A DNA stretch of 29,031 nt from an uncultured Oscillospiraceae bacterium (GCA_900757415.1 CAAENU010000184.1:1-29031), one strand, 5' to 3'; positions 16,001-23,137 are shown, numbered from the stretch's first letter. Notes: a model not told the origin generated them from the letters alone. Numbers and translations are program-made.

Positions 16001-16621
16001 CTGGGCGCGCCCAACATCGGCGCCATTGAGGAATATGAGCGGGTCAACACCCGTTATACCTATCTGTCAGAGCAGCGCGCCGATGTGGAAAAGGCCCGTG
16101 AGGAGCTGCTGGGCGTCATTGAAGAACTGACAAAGCAGATGACCGATATTTTTGCCCGGCAGTTCAAGCTGCTCAACGAGAGCTTTCAGGAGACCTTTCT
16201 CGAGCTGTTCGGCGGCGGCAAGGCGCAGCTGGAGCTGGAGGATGAAAAGGATATCCTCAACTGCGGCATCGAGATTCGGGTGCAGCCGCCCGGAAAGCAG
16301 CTCAAGACCATCACGCTGCTGTCCGGCGGAGAAAAGGCCTTTGTGGCCATTGCCCTGTATTTTGCCATTTTAAAGGTACATCCCACACCGTTCTGCGTCA
16401 TGGACGAGATCGAGGCGGCGCTGGACGAGTCCAATGTGGTGCGCTATGCCCGCTATATGCGCCGCATCGCGGGGAAGACCCAGTTCATTGTCATTACCCA
16501 CCGCCGCGGTACCATGGAGGAGGCCGACGTGCTGTACGGCGTCACCATGCAGGAGCGCGGCGTCAGCCGGATCCTGACCATCGACATGAACGATATGGTG
16601 AAGGAATTGCATATAAAGTAA
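13055..16621 (+). CDS. smc: Chromosome segregation/condensation ATPase Smc
   Basis: The 1188-residue product has the full SMC order. The N-terminal head carries Walker A GPNGSGKS at 31-38 and a Q-loop near 144 (QGKIDEIL). Coiled coil follows from about 170 to 505. The hinge, about 520-665, starts with GIHGPVASL and ends with the Gly-rich NRGGSMTGGS. A second coiled coil leads to the C-terminal head with signature LLSGGEKA near 1088 and Walker B FCVMDEIEAALDE near 1112. Smc homodimers work with ScpA and ScpB (not in this window) to compact and separate new chromosome arms. Length matches the family. It heads a long operon; ftsY starts 10 nt after its stop, a conserved smc-ftsY pairing in Firmicutes. 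Confidence 0.98.
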   Translation: MYLKALEIQGFKSFPDKTVLNFGSDITAIVGPNGSGKSNISDAIRWVMGEQNSRQLRGAKMEDVIFGGTEKRNQMGFAQVTLVIDNTEHIFPRDESEVAVTRRYYRSGESEYYINKQSVRLKDVNELFMDTGMGREGYSIIGQGKIDEILSVKSGERREVFEEAAGISKYRHRKEEAERKLERTQENLVRINDKIAELELQVEPLRKQAEVAKKYLVLRDELRVLEISVWLEQLQDLKTLRFKLQGDVETARADKERAEAALEAAYAAAEELGEQARSCDLESESLRTQLNVLESAAGEHDSAIAVLHTSLEHNQESIDRIRRELADTENRAGGLQSQVDEQLQRIAQIDEDSAVLEQELEALLHQAQQLADSAAGAARTAESLHAGEALLLSQAADARASLSALRSGLHEVEERRAHVTEELSAAGEKLAQSQQESRENRRLLNDAKEEAQAVSNIIQGHGMKMEGRKKRAAAAEEEKLRLTMDVAAMEDRIRLLTEMEKEYEGFSRAVKLVMQAAEKKALRGIHGPVASLMKTQEKYTVALEVALGAGMQNIVVEREEDAKAAIGYLKQRDGGRATFLPMTAVRGEKLRENVSGEYGFVGIAAELVEYDSRYDGIFKSLLGRTVVVEDLDCGIAMARKFRSAFRIVTLDGQVMNRGGSMTGGSTSRSAGVLSRANELEKLSGRLSAMQDKLSAARQCAEETQRELQKAQYELEVASAQQRKAEDLVLQYQGKQEHYDILTDTLTQSCEDLQSELDTMAQRTAADEARCAALEAEIAEKEQQAAALHAQAEESRTGQSGLAEQTNALSAQISEKKAAQAALRAERDAGERSIVEWKRLRLDMVTDRDQRQALMEQFAAANTQAQADIEDHQSQREALHAQGEALRDKLSELSARKLQLEGQRDAKNRESRSCNDAVIATTQELSRMEQKLQSNAMEEKTLLDKLWERYELSHSAAMEQRVELESVPKATRRIAELSREIKSLGAPNIGAIEEYERVNTRYTYLSEQRADVEKAREELLGVIEELTKQMTDIFARQFKLLNESFQETFLELFGGGKAQLELEDEKDILNCGIEIRVQPPGKQLKTITLLSGGEKAFVAIALYFAILKVHPTPFCVMDEIEAALDESNVVRYARYMRRIAGKTQFIVITHRRGTMEEADVLYGVTMQERGVSRILTIDMNDMVKELHIK

Positions 16622-16631
16622 GGAGAACACA

Positions 16632-17501
16632 ATGGGTATTTTCGCAAAATTGAAGGCGGCGTGGCTGGCCCCCATGTCCTTTGAGTCGCTGGGCGAGGAG
16701 TTTTACGACGAGCTGGAGGAAAATCTGATCTTGGGCGACGTGGGCACTACGGTGGCCGCTGGCGCGGTAGATGCGCTGCGCCGCCGCGCTTACGAGGGCC
16801 GCTTCACCACGGCCGATCAGGTCAAGGGCGCGCTGCGCGAGATCCTGGCAAATTACCTGACGGTGGGGGACCCTGCGCTGAACGTGTCTACCTCGCCCTC
16901 CATTCTGCTGTTCATCGGCGTCAACGGCGTGGGCAAGACTACCTCCATTGGCAAGCTGGCCGCCCAGCTGAAGAAGCAGGGGAAAAAAGTGCTGCTGTGC
17001 GCCGGTGATACCTTCCGCGCCGCCGCGGCCGACCAGCTGGAGATCTGGGCGGAGCGCGCCGGGGTGGATATCATCCGCCAGCATGAGGGTGCCGATCCCG
17101 GCGCCGTGCTGTTTGATGCGCTGCAGGCTGCCAAGGCCCGCCATGTGGACGTGGTGCTGTGCGACACGGCGGGACGGCTCCACAACAAGCAGAACCTGAT
17201 GAACGAGTTGGGTAAGCTCCGCAAGATCATCGACCGCGAGTGTCCGGATTCCGTCTGCGAGACGCTGCTGGTGCTGGATGCCACCACCGGGCAGAACGGG
17301 CTCATTCAGGCCCGCCAGTTCAAGGAAACCGCCGGCCTTACCGGCATCATCCTCACCAAGCTGGACGGTACGGCCAAGGGCGGCATCGTTATCGCCATCG
17401 CGCAGGAACTTCAGGTGCCGGTGAAATTTGTGGGTCTGGGAGAGGGGATCGACGATCTCAAACCCTTTGACCCAAAGGAGTTTGTCAGCGATCTGTTTTG
17501 A
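16632..17501 (+). CDS. ftsY: Signal recognition particle receptor FtsY
   Basis: The 289-residue GTPase starts at an ATG with AAGGAGA upstream. It contains only the N and G domains, without a long acidic A domain, as in many Gram-positive bacteria. Motifs are G1 GVNGVGKTT at about 96, DTFRAAAADQLE (the SRP-family I-box), DTAGR near 178, TKLDG near 242 and the closing GLGEGIDDLKPFD. FtsY pairs with Ffh on the membrane; reciprocal GTP hydrolysis hands nascent membrane proteins to SecYEG. It follows smc by 10 nt and precedes rph, so it is co-transcribed with both. Confidence 0.98.
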   Translation: MGIFAKLKAAWLAPMSFESLGEEFYDELEENLILGDVGTTVAAGAVDALRRRAYEGRFTTADQVKGALREILANYLTVGDPALNVSTSPSILLFIGVNGVGKTTSIGKLAAQLKKQGKKVLLCAGDTFRAAAADQLEIWAERAGVDIIRQHEGADPGAVLFDALQAAKARHVDVVLCDTAGRLHNKQNLMNELGKLRKIIDRECPDSVCETLLVLDATTGQNGLIQARQFKETAGLTGIILTKLDGTAKGGIVIAIAQELQVPVKFVGLGEGIDDLKPFDPKEFVSDLF

Positions 17502-17533
17502 TCCGCAATAGAGCCGAAAGGAATGTGATATCC

Positions 17534-18250
17534 GTGACAAGAGCCGACGGGAGAAAATATAATGAATTGCGTGAGGTGACCATCACGCCGGATTTCAATA
17601 AGTTTGCCGAGGGCAGCGTTCTCATTCGCTGCGGCGACACGGTGGTGCTGTGCTGCGCCAGCGTGGAGGAAAAGGTGCCGCCCCATGTCATGCCCGGCCA
17701 CGGTTGGGTCACGGCGGAATATTCCATGCTGCCCCGAGCCAATCGTCAGCGCAGCCGCCGGGATGTGGACAAGCTGAAGCTGGCCGGCCGCAGCGCCGAG
17801 ATCCAGCGTCTCATCGGCCGCAGCCTCCGCGCGGCGGTGGATATGTCCCGATTGGGCGAGCGCACCGTCACCATCGACTGCGATGTATTGCAGGGCGACG
17901 GCGGCACCCGCACCGCCAGCGTCACCGGCGGCTTTGTGGCGTTAGCGCTGGCCTGCCGTCGTCTGGTGGAAACGGGTGTGATTGCCGCCATGCCCATCCG
18001 GCACTATGTGGCGGGCGTCAGCGCCGGCATCGTGGACGATACTGCCGTGTTGGACTTGCCATACAACGAAGACAGCCGCGCGCAGGTGGATCTGAACTGC
18101 ATCATGAACGAGCAGGGCGAGATCATCGAGATTCAGGGCACCGGCGAGGGCCGCGCCTTCACCGTGGCCGAGCAGCAGGAGCTGGTGGCGCTGTGCGCCG
18201 TGGGAAACCGCCGGCTCATTGAAAAGCAAAAAGAGATCATCCGGCTGTAA
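17534..18250 (+). CDS. rph: Ribonuclease PH
   Basis: RNase PH uses phosphate to trim nucleotides from the 3' ends of tRNA precursors. I choose the GTG at 17534, giving 238 residues and an N-terminus (TRADGRKYNELR) that aligns with family starts such as MRxDGR; AAAGGA lies 11 nt upstream. A longer frame starts at a TTG overlapping ftsY but adds a non-conserved tail. Family stretches include GRSAEIQRLIGRSLRA, the phosphate-binding GDGGTRTAS, EDSRAQVDLN with a conserved Asp pair, and IEIQGTGEG. The length is standard. It sits within the smc-rsfS run, 32 nt after ftsY. Confidence 0.96.
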   Translation: MTRADGRKYNELREVTITPDFNKFAEGSVLIRCGDTVVLCCASVEEKVPPHVMPGHGWVTAEYSMLPRANRQRSRRDVDKLKLAGRSAEIQRLIGRSLRAAVDMSRLGERTVTIDCDVLQGDGGTRTASVTGGFVALALACRRLVETGVIAAMPIRHYVAGVSAGIVDDTAVLDLPYNEDSRAQVDLNCIMNEQGEIIEIQGTGEGRAFTVAEQQELVALCAVGNRRLIEKQKEIIRL

Positions 18251-18281
18251 ATGGATCGCATCAGGAGAGAGGGAGATCACT

Positions 18282-18575
18282 GTGGAGTATTTTGAAGCGG
18301 GCATGCTGATCTGTTTTGGCTGCTCATGGCCGCTGAACATTACAAAATCCCTGCGCAGCCATACGGCAAAGGGCAAGAGCATGGCGTTTGAGGTGCTGGT
18401 GCTGATGGGGTATATCTGCGGCGTTACCGGAAAGTTCATCGGCGGCCATCCCAATTGGGTCACGGTGATCTATGTGCTGGATCTGATGATGGTGACGACG
18501 GATATTCTGCTGACGCTGCACAACCGCAGACTGGACAGGGAACGAGATCGAGAAAGAGAGGTAGCTGCCGCATGA
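18282..18575 (+). CDS. Small three-helix membrane protein, PQ-loop/SemiSWEET-like
   Basis: The start is the GTG at 18282 with GGGAG 6 nt upstream, giving 97 residues. An upstream in-frame start overlaps rph and adds a polar, unconserved tail. Three hydrophobic segments are visible (about 5-18, 37-55 and 61-80), then a very basic/acidic tail. The first ends in CSWPLNITKSLRSHTAKGKS, which resembles the PQ-loop pattern with Leu in place of Gln, followed by a Gly-Lys-Ser turn as in SemiSWEET half-transporters. SemiSWEETs work as dimers and move sugars across membranes. Its last 4 bases overlap the rdgB start (ATGA), so it is translated with a nucleotide-sanitising enzyme; why is unknown. The family call is tentative. 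Confidence 0.6.
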   Translation: MEYFEAGMLICFGCSWPLNITKSLRSHTAKGKSMAFEVLVLMGYICGVTGKFIGGHPNWVTVIYVLDLMMVTTDILLTLHNRRLDRERDREREVAAA

Positions 18576-19165
18576 AATTTGTATTGGCGTCCCATAACCA
18601 GGGCAAGCTGAAGGAGATGCAGACCATCCTTTCCCAGCTGGGAGTTGAGGTGGTCATGGAGTCCGATGTAGGTTTGGCGCTGGAGGTGGAGGAAACGGGA
18701 ACCACCTTTGCCGAGAATGCCGAGCTGAAGGCCCGCGCCGTCATGGAAGCCAGCGGCCTGCCCGCCATTGCCGACGACTCCGGCCTGTGCGTGGACTGGC
18801 TTCAGGGCGGGCCGGGGATCTATTCCGCCCGTTACGGCGGGGATCTGGACAGCGACGAGGCCCGCTGCCGTCTGCTGCTGCAAAACATGCGCGGCGCAAC
18901 GGACCGCAGCGCCCATTTCCACTGCGCCATCTGCTGCCTGTTCCCCAACGGCGATAAGCTGACGGCGGAGGGTGATTGCTTTGGCACCATTGCCTTTGCC
19001 CCGATGGGGGAGGGTGGCTTTGGCTACGATCCCCTGTTTTTCCGTCCTGAGCTGCGCCGCACGCTGGCCCAGCTGACGGCGGAGGAGAAAAATAAGATAT
19101 CCCACCGCGGCGCCGCTCTGCGCGCCTTTGCCGCGGAATTAAAAGAGTATTTGGAGAAGCACTGA
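18572..19165 (+). CDS. rdgB: XTP/dITP pyrophosphatase (RdgB/Ham1)
   Basis: This 197-residue enzyme hydrolyses non-canonical purine nucleotides (XTP, dITP, ITP) to monophosphates and so keeps them out of DNA and RNA. The start is the ATG at 18572, which overlaps the previous stop by the ATGA arrangement. The family signature SHNQGKLKEM is at 7-16, TFAENAELKA near 50, ADDSGLCVDWL near 68, GGFGYDPLFF near 150 and the closing NKISHRG near 175. The length is typical. Association with rph and yhbY is common in Firmicutes. Confidence 0.96.
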   Translation: MKFVLASHNQGKLKEMQTILSQLGVEVVMESDVGLALEVEETGTTFAENAELKARAVMEASGLPAIADDSGLCVDWLQGGPGIYSARYGGDLDSDEARCRLLLQNMRGATDRSAHFHCAICCLFPNGDKLTAEGDCFGTIAFAPMGEGGFGYDPLFFRPELRRTLAQLTAEEKNKISHRGAALRAFAAELKEYLEKH

Positions 19166-19166
19166 T

Positions 19167-19475
19167 ATGGAATTAACAAGTAAGCAGCGCGCCCAGCTGC
19201 GGGGGTTGGCCTCCACCATGGACACCATCCTCCATGTGGGAAAGGACGGCATCAGCGACAATCTGGTGAAGCAGGCCGATGATGCGCTGGAGGCCCGTGA
19301 ACTCATCAAGGGCCGTGTGCTGGAAAATAGCATGTACACCCCCCGCGAGGCGGCGGAGGAGCTGTCTGCCGCCACCCGCAGCGAGGTGGTGCAGGTCATC
19401 GGCAGCAAGTTCGTGCTCTACCGCTATCAGCACAACAAGGAAAAGCGGAAGATCCAGTTGGTGAAAGTAAAATGA
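19167..19475 (+). CDS. yhbY: YhbY-family RNA-binding protein (CRM domain)
   Basis: The 102-residue protein begins 1 nt after the rdgB stop. It is almost entirely one CRS1-YhbY (CRM) domain: LTSKQRAQLRGLAS, then the GKDGIS loop equivalent to the family's G-x-x-G RNA-contact loop, LEARELIKGRVLEN and a final strand VVQVIGSKFVLYR. Members (YqeI in Bacillus) associate with pre-50S ribosomes and are thought to aid assembly. The stop overlaps the nadD start (ATGA), a gene order also found in Bacillus (yqeI-nadD-yqeK). Confidence 0.94.
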   Translation: MELTSKQRAQLRGLASTMDTILHVGKDGISDNLVKQADDALEARELIKGRVLENSMYTPREAAEELSAATRSEVVQVIGSKFVLYRYQHNKEKRKIQLVKVK

Positions 19476-20674
19476 GGATCGGCATTTTCGGCGGGACGTT
19501 TAATCCGCCCCATAACGGCCATGTGACATTGGCCCGCGCCGCCGCAGAGCAGCTGGCGCTGGACCGGTTGCTGATCATGCCGGCCTGTGTGCCGCCCCAT
19601 AAGCCGCTGCCTGACCGTGTTACGCCGCAGCAGCGCTATGCTATGGCAGCGCTGATGGCTGCCCCGGTGGGCCGCTGTGCGCAGGCCAGCGATATCGAGC
19701 TGCATCGCACCGGCAAAAGCTACACCAGCGACACCCTGCAAACGCTGCATGAGCAGTATCCCGATGCGGAGCTGTGGCTGCTGATGGGTTCGGATATGTT
19801 TCTCTCTCTCCATACATGGCACGAGCCGGAGGTTATCTGCGCGCTGGCACATATCGCCGCTTTCAGCCGCGTGGAGGAGGATATCCGCGCTGCCATGGAG
19901 CGGCAGAAGCAGACGCTGGAGCAGCAGTACCGGGCCGAGGTGGCGCTGCTGAATAATCCGCAGCTGATCGAGCTGTCCTCCACCGATGTCCGTGCCGCGC
20001 TGGCGGCGGGCCGAGGCAGCGAGCTGGTGCCTGAAGCCGTGTGGGGTTATATCCGGCGCGAACATCTTTACGGTACGCAGGCCGATTTGAAACACCTGAC
20101 GGTGGAGGAGCTGCGCCCCATCGCCATGAGCTATCTCAAACCCAAGCGGATGCCCCATGTGCTGGGCACGGCGGAAGAAGCGGCGCGCCTTGCGCGGCGC
20201 TATGGCGCGGACGAGACGCAGGCCCGCGTGGCGGGTCTGCTGCATGACTGCACTAAGAAGCTGGATATGGCGGAGCAGTTGGCGCTGTGCGGGCAATACG
20301 GCATTATTCTTGACCCGTTGGAGCAAAAAGCGCTGAAGCTGCTGCACGCCAAGACAGGCGCGGCCATTGCCCGCCATGTTTACGGCGTGGATGACGCGGT
20401 GTATCAGGCCATTTTGTACCATACCACCGGCCGGGCCGGCATGAGCCTGCTGGAGAAGATCCTGTACCTTGCCGATTATATCGAACCCAGCCGGGAGTTT
20501 GCCAATGATCCCGATGTGGTGCGTCTGCGCCAGACGGTTTATGAGGATCTTGACCGGGGGCTGCTGCTGGGCCTGACCATGACCATTGATGAGATGGTCG
20601 GAATGGGAAACCCTGTACACCACGATACATTGGATGCAAGAGACGATCTCATTGAAAAAGGAGTGACCATATGA
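19472..20674 (+). CDS. nadD-yqeK: NadD nicotinate-nucleotide adenylyltransferase fused to YqeK HD hydrolase
   Basis: One uninterrupted 400-residue frame holds two enzymes that are separate genes in Bacillus. Residues 1-200 are NadD: the nucleotidyltransferase motif GGTFNPPHNGH at 7-17, MPACVPPHKP, GSDMFLSLHTW and the final SSTDVRAALAAGRG segment. NadD joins nicotinate mononucleotide to AMP in NAD synthesis. After a short linker (about 205-215), residues 220-395 are YqeK, a symmetric Ap4A hydrolase of the HD superfamily, with His229, His258-Asp259 and the family stretch LLEKILYLADYIEPSREF. NadD yields pyrophosphate and YqeK removes alarmone-like dinucleotides, so the link may be only co-expression. 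Both active sites appear intact. The end overlaps rsfS by 4 nt. Confidence 0.95.
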   Translation: MRIGIFGGTFNPPHNGHVTLARAAAEQLALDRLLIMPACVPPHKPLPDRVTPQQRYAMAALMAAPVGRCAQASDIELHRTGKSYTSDTLQTLHEQYPDAELWLLMGSDMFLSLHTWHEPEVICALAHIAAFSRVEEDIRAAMERQKQTLEQQYRAEVALLNNPQLIELSSTDVRAALAAGRGSELVPEAVWGYIRREHLYGTQADLKHLTVEELRPIAMSYLKPKRMPHVLGTAEEAARLARRYGADETQARVAGLLHDCTKKLDMAEQLALCGQYGIILDPLEQKALKLLHAKTGAAIARHVYGVDDAVYQAILYHTTGRAGMSLLEKILYLADYIEPSREFANDPDVVRLRQTVYEDLDRGLLLGLTMTIDEMVGMGNPVHHDTLDARDDLIEKGVTI

Positions 20675-21039
20675 AAGATCCGAAAGAAATGGCCCTGCTG
20701 GCGGCCAAGGCGTTAAGCGATAAAAAGGGCCGGGAGATTCAGGTGCTGGAGATTGGCGAGCTGACCACGCTGGCAGACTATTTTGTCATTGCCACCGGTT
20801 CCAGCAATACCCAGATCAACGCGCTGGTGGACAGCGTGGAAAAGGTGCTGCTGGAAGAAGCGGGTGAGCAGCCGCTGCACCGCGAGGGGTATCGCGGCGG
20901 CACTTGGGTGCTGCTGGACTACGGCTGCATCGCCGTGCACGTTTTTAACGCCGAAGCACGCGAGTTTTACGGCCTTGAGCGCCTGTGGCGCGACGGTAAA
21001 CCCGTGGATGTTTCCGGCGTTGTAACGCCTAACGAATAA
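20671..21039 (+). CDS. rsfS: Ribosomal silencing factor RsfS
   Basis: The 122-residue protein starts at an ATG overlapping the previous stop. It has the whole Iojap/DUF143 domain: LADYFVIATGSSNTQINALVD, EGYRGGTWVLLDYGCIAVHVF and FYGLERLW. RsfS binds uL14 on the large ribosomal subunit and blocks joining with the small one, saving energy when growth slows. It ends the eight-gene plus-strand run. The last 60 coding bases plus the following two are repeated almost exactly 189 bp downstream (see the repeat entries), a duplication with no start codon of its own. Confidence 0.95.
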   Translation: MKDPKEMALLAAKALSDKKGREIQVLEIGELTTLADYFVIATGSSNTQINALVDSVEKVLLEEAGEQPLHREGYRGGTWVLLDYGCIAVHVFNAEAREFYGLERLWRDGKPVDVSGVVTPNE

Positions 21040-21040
21040 C
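20979..21040 (+). repeat. 62-bp direct repeat, copy 1 (3' end of rsfS)
   Basis: This copy covers the last codons of rsfS, its TAA stop and one further base. It matches 21168-21229 with a single T/C difference at 21030, a silent change in a proline codon. The left end is the palindrome GCGCCTGTGGCGC. Confidence 0.95.
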
Positions 21041-21167
21041 GGTTCGCGCCAGGTGGCGCGTACAAGCGTTTTGCCGGAGGCAAAACCTTGAAATACGCGG
21101 AATTCACTTTCGCGTATTTGAGTTCAATGCGGGGTCCCCGCAAAATCAGGAGATTTTGTGGGGAAGC
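21041..21167. repeat. 127-bp multi-hairpin intergenic element
   Basis: The insert between the two 62-bp copies is non-coding and nearly all of it can fold: GCGCCA/TGGCGC (21046-21059), GTTTTGCC/GGCAAAAC (21068-21086), AAATACGCG/CGCGTATTT (21091-21119), and a 12-bp stem with one G-T pair (21136-21147 with 21152-21163). The architecture resembles REP/BIME or small palindromic intergenic elements. No transposase or terminal repeat is evident. Mobility is inferred only. Confidence 0.6.
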
Positions 21168-21229
21168 GCGCCTGTGGCGCGACGGTAAACCCGTGGATGT
21201 TTCCGGCGTTGTAACGCCCAACGAATAAC
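21168..21229 (+). repeat. 62-bp direct repeat, copy 2 (rsfS remnant)
   Basis: Sixty-one of 62 bases match the end of rsfS, including its TAA. There is no ribosome site or start codon, so it is a duplicated fragment rather than a gene. It may be an attachment-like or target duplication scar. Confidence 0.95.
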
Positions 21230-21276
21230 CCGAAAAACGCAAAAGACTTTAGCCGATCCCATATAAGAAAATACAC

Positions 21277-21322
21277 GCCGCAAAAATCGCCCCATATGTG
21301 AATATGGGGCGATTTTTGCGGC
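21277..21322. terminator. Bidirectional terminator between rsfS and the SpoIID-like operon
   Basis: A 21-bp perfect inverted repeat with a GTGA loop has its inner 10-bp GC-rich part bordered by AAAAA and TTTTT, so both strands see a stem followed by a T-run. It lies between convergent genes. Partly matching 25-bp sequences in opposite orientation flank it (about 21252-21276 and 21355-21379). Confidence 0.9.
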
Positions 21323-21393
21323 CGTCGCTCAGTCCAATAGGCGCAGACAGAACCGTATGTTTTCTTATGAGGAGTCGGTCTTTCAACGCCTTT

Positions 21394-22737
21394 TTATAGT
21401 CCGCTGGCCATTTCCGCGGCCCGCGTCCATAAAACGGGCCCCACCGCGCCGGTTTGCTCCATGCCCAGCTGCCGCTGCAGGGCCGTCACGGCGCGCCGCG
21501 TAGCCTCCCCAAAGATGCCATCCGCCTCCACGGTAGGGATGGCGGGGTCCTGCGCCGCGATTCTGCGCAGGTTCTCCTGCAATTGCCGCACGGGCCGCCC
21601 CTCGTCTCCCAGTGTCAGAAAGCGGCCCGGATACACCTGCTCAATGTAGTCCTGATAGTCCTGAGGCAGATCCCGCAGCAGCTGGTCATATACATTCAGC
21701 AGCCGGTTCCATGTGTCCCGGCCTACCACGCCGTCCACATTCAGTCCATAGGCGTTTTGAAAGGCATATACCGCGTCCCGGGTATCGTCGTCAAATCTGC
21801 CCGTGATGGCCAGCCGCGGCAGCTCCGGCAGAAAATACCCCAGAAATGCCAGATAATACTGCATCGTGCTGACGGCCACGCCTTCGTCGCCGTATTGCAG
21901 CACCTCGGGAAAGGCCGGTTCCACCTCCGTCAGCGTCAGGCCCTCGCTGGCCAGCTCGCTGAGCTGCTTGACGCCCGTCCAGATCTCCTTGATTTTATAC
22001 CATGTGGCCTTGCCCACAATGCCGTCCGCTTCCAGGTTGAACACCCGCTGAAATTCCCGCACGGCGTCCTCCGTATTGCGGTCATAGGCATTGGATACCG
22101 GCGAGATCACCGGTATTCCGGGATAGTTTTCGTGAATGCGGTTGAGCTGCTGCTGGATGGTGCGCACGCTCTGCCCGTAGGACCCTCGCTCCAGCGGCCG
22201 GCCGGGGTAGGAGGGAATGTTGTCGCCTACCGGCGCGTCAAATACGATGTTGATATCATCGCCGTAGTAGTACTGCAGGATCTCATAGGGGATATATCCT
22301 GCCTCCGCCAGATCCACGCTGCCCCACTGGCTCAGTCCGCCGCACTGAGTGCGCACGCCGTCACAGAACGCGGCGAACAGCGGTTCCACGCTGCCCTGCC
22401 GCACGATATAGTTGTTGAAGATGTCGTCCACGATGCGGCTGATGTTTTCAAATACATTGCCGCCGCTGACATAGGCCTGATCCCGCGCGGTGGTGTTGGT
22501 GATGTCGAAATCATACCCGCGGCTGCGGTAGTATTCCGTATAGACCCGATTCAGGGCAAAGGAGATCTGGGCCATAATGTTGGCCCGCAGCGCCGCCTCC
22601 GGCCATGTGGGATATAGCTCATGGGAGGCCACATTTTTGATATAGCTGGCAAATGGTACCGTCACATTGGGGGCGCTGCTGTCCGGCGGCCCCAGGTGGA
22701 CGGTGATCATGGCCGGGATCACGGGAAGTGTGGGCAT
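21394..22737 (-). CDS. SpoIID/LytB-like protein with three peptidoglycan-binding repeats
   Basis: The 447-residue protein has an N-terminal SpoIID/LytB-like domain (about 25-170): SYIKNVASHELYPTWPEAAL, in which Glu40 occupies the place of the catalytic Glu of SpoIID, ALNRVYTEYY, and the closing TQCGGLSQWG. Three PG_binding_1 repeats follow at about 185-260, 280-350 and 370-445, each ending in a DG-I/V-G-x-x-T/R pattern (DGIVGKATW, DGVVGRDTW, DGIFGEATR). SpoIID is a lytic transglycosylase of spore engulfment. No signal peptide or membrane helix is seen, so a protein made in the mother cell and acting on the forespore coat or cortex is more likely than a secreted one. The sigma-K-like promoter upstream supports this. 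It follows its partner gene by 13 nt. Confidence 0.82.
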   Translation of the reverse strand: MPTLPVIPAMITVHLGPPDSSAPNVTVPFASYIKNVASHELYPTWPEAALRANIMAQISFALNRVYTEYYRSRGYDFDITNTTARDQAYVSGGNVFENISRIVDDIFNNYIVRQGSVEPLFAAFCDGVRTQCGGLSQWGSVDLAEAGYIPYEILQYYYGDDINIVFDAPVGDNIPSYPGRPLERGSYGQSVRTIQQQLNRIHENYPGIPVISPVSNAYDRNTEDAVREFQRVFNLEADGIVGKATWYKIKEIWTGVKQLSELASEGLTLTEVEPAFPEVLQYGDEGVAVSTMQYYLAFLGYFLPELPRLAITGRFDDDTRDAVYAFQNAYGLNVDGVVGRDTWNRLLNVYDQLLRDLPQDYQDYIEQVYPGRFLTLGDEGRPVRQLQENLRRIAAQDPAIPTVEADGIFGEATRRAVTALQRQLGMEQTGAVGPVLWTRAAEMASGL

Positions 22738-22750
22738 ATCGTTTCCCTCC

Positions 22751-23137
22751 TCACGTTGTTGCCGGCGTCAGCGTCACCGGCAGAATGGTCTTGTTGTCGG
22801 CGAACACGCCCACATCCAGATCCGATACGCTTTCATAAGCCGGGTGGCTTACCGATACCACATAGTTGGCGGCGCTGTTCCCGGCGGTGCCGGGACTCTG
22901 GGATTCATAGGCGGGCTTTGCCGGCAGAACAAAGCCGTCGGCAATGCCGCTGCAGTCGGTTCGCTTGCGGTACAGCAGTACCCGCGCGCCGTCCAGCATC
23001 ACCGCCACCTCCACTAGTGCCCGCGGCACGGGGAAAGCGCCCAGCGCCGTGGATACCTGCACCCGCAGCACGCCTCGTCCCGGGTTTCTGTCCAGAAAGG
23101 GCTGCAATTGCTGCAGGGAAAACTCCTGTGCTGCCAT
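22751..23137 (-). CDS. Small beta-sandwich protein, carboxypeptidase-regulatory-like
   Basis: The 128-residue protein starts at the ATG at 23137 with AGGAGG 9 nt upstream; a TTG one codon earlier is less likely. After a short helix (FSLQQLQPFLDRNPG) it reads as alternating beta strands: GVLRVQVST, RALVEVAVMLDGARVLLYRKRTD, a FVLPAKPAY turn, YVVSVSHPAYES and TILPVTLTP. This order resembles the CarboxypepD_reg/Cna-B type Ig-like fold, in which a substituent is presented as an insertable domain. There is no signal peptide. It is the first gene of a two-gene unit with the SpoIID-like protein, and probably binds or helps place that protein on the spore. Function is inferred. Confidence 0.65.
   Translation of the reverse strand: MAAQEFSLQQLQPFLDRNPGRGVLRVQVSTALGAFPVPRALVEVAVMLDGARVLLYRKRTDCSGIADGFVLPAKPAYESQSPGTAGNSAANYVVSVSHPAYESVSDLDVGVFADNKTILPVTLTPATT

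Noticed and set aside
21041..21167. tRNA or known small RNA in the hairpin region after rsfS
   Set aside because: The stems do not form a cloverleaf and no conserved tRNA bases (GGTTCRA-type T-loop in position) were found.
20979..21229. CRISPR-like repeat array
   Set aside because: There are only two copies, derived from a coding sequence, separated by a 127-bp palindromic insert, and no cas genes.
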